A DNA stretch of 33,950 bases from Parcubacteria group bacterium (GTDB taxonomy: Bacteria > Patescibacteriota > Minisyncoccia > Phycocordibacterales > Zambryskibacteraceae), in assembly GCA_028286565.1 (NCBI GenBank), contig JAQBRH010000004.1, positions 1 through 33,950 of the forward strand. Direction: 5' to 3'. The notes below the pieces were generated by a model, which did not search any database, had not been told where the DNA came from, and saw only the letters and a list, made by a program, of their open reading frames with translations. Both the position numbers and the translations under genes were made by a program. This document shows positions 33,248 through 33,950 of this stretch, in pieces (the stretch's first letter is position 1; each line of letters starts with the position of its first letter).

Positions 33248-33258
33248 TCGCGTCAATC

Positions 33259-33950
33259 ATGACCTATTCATCACTCCGGACGCTTCTTGTGAAGCGCTTC
33301 GATCTACCAAAAGAACGTTCCGTCAACAAAGCCGTCCGTTCCTTCACCATTGCGGAGAAGACGGTCTTCTATTTTTTTGTTGGCCTCTTCGTCCTCTCCG
33401 GCCTCTCGCTCGTCTACCAAATAAACAGCGCCTACCTCGTCGAAGTCCCTCTCCAGGGCGGCAGCCTCTCCGAAGGAGTAGTCGGGAACCCGCGGTTCAT
33501 CAATCCGGTGCTCGCCTATTCGGAAGCGGACAAGAACTTGAGCGCCCTTATATATTCGGGCCTCGTCCGCCTTGCTCCGGACGGAAGCATTGTGAACGAT
33601 ATTGCGGATGACGTCTCGATCTCTCCTGACGGCCTTACGTACACAGTTCATATCCGCCCGGACGCCACCTTCCAAGACAATGAGCCTATCACTTCGGACG
33701 ACGTCGAGTTCACCATCCAGAAAATAGAGAACACCGCCCTGAAGAGCCCCCTCTTCGGCACCTGGGCGGGCATCGGAGTCGAGAAGCCCGACGCCTCGAC
33801 GGTCGTCTTCACCCTGAAGAAACCGTACGCCCCGTTCATAGATAACCTTACGCTCGGGATTTTGCCCAAGCACATCTGGAAGAACGTCACCGACGACGAG
33901 TTTTCGTTCAGCCAATTCAACGCTCTCCCGATCGGCTCTGGGCCGTACAC
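33259..33950 (+). CDS. Extracellular solute-binding protein family 5 (peptide/oligopeptide ABC transporter), truncated by window edge
   Basis: Manual translation from ATG 33259: MTYSSLRTLLVKRFDLPKERSVNK...GLVRLAPDGSIVNDIADDVSISPDGLTYTVHIRPDATFQDNEPITSDDVEFTIQKI...; not in the ORF track because no stop is reached. Confidence 0.9.
   Translation, partial: MTYSSLRTLLVKRFDLPKERSVNKAVRSFTIAEKTVFYFFVGLFVLSGLSLVYQINSAYLVEVPLQGGSLSEGVVGNPRFINPVLAYSEADKNLSALIYSGLVRLAPDGSIVNDIADDVSISPDGLTYTVHIRPDATFQDNEPITSDDVEFTIQKIENTALKSPLFGTWAGIGVEKPDASTVVFTLKKPYAPFIDNLTLGILPKHIWKNVTDDEFSFSQFNALPIGSGPY

Overview
The window looks like a bacterial chromosome segment from a streamlined, probably Patescibacteria/CPR-like genome (inferred from gene content and style, not proven). 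Almost all genes lie on the minus strand. Recognisable core genes: tsf, rpsB, prfA, rpmE (L31 type B), a coiled-coil lytic transglycosylase, L25, an FAD-linked oxidase, class II aldolase, a PfkB-family kinase (+), gap-rpiB-rpe-split transketolase, nrdB and nrdA, DUF192, an RRM protein, msrB, two NUDIX hydrolases, TPM and LemA proteins, groES-groEL, secG (+) and a truncated family-5 substrate-binding protein (+) running off the right edge and missing from the ORF track. There are two intact tRNAs (Thr-TGT, Ser-GGA). Most interesting signals: (i) a GIY-YIG ORF wedged between a duplicated 5' half of tRNA-Thr and the intact tRNA-Thr, with a 45-nt nested palindrome inside the D-loop of the duplicate half; (ii) an NrdB carrying both substitutions typical of the tyrosyl-radical-free class Ic (Mn/Fe) subunit; (iii) an RRM gene with a perfect-consensus promoter and a long, potentially pseudoknotted leader; (iv) four small orphan genes built as promoter/Shine-Dalgarno/terminator cassettes, while many core genes have a -10 box only 6-8 nt before the start codon (probable leaderless mRNAs); (v) an orphan gene whose leader holds four consecutive hairpins. 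All homology calls are from reading motifs by eye; no searches were run.
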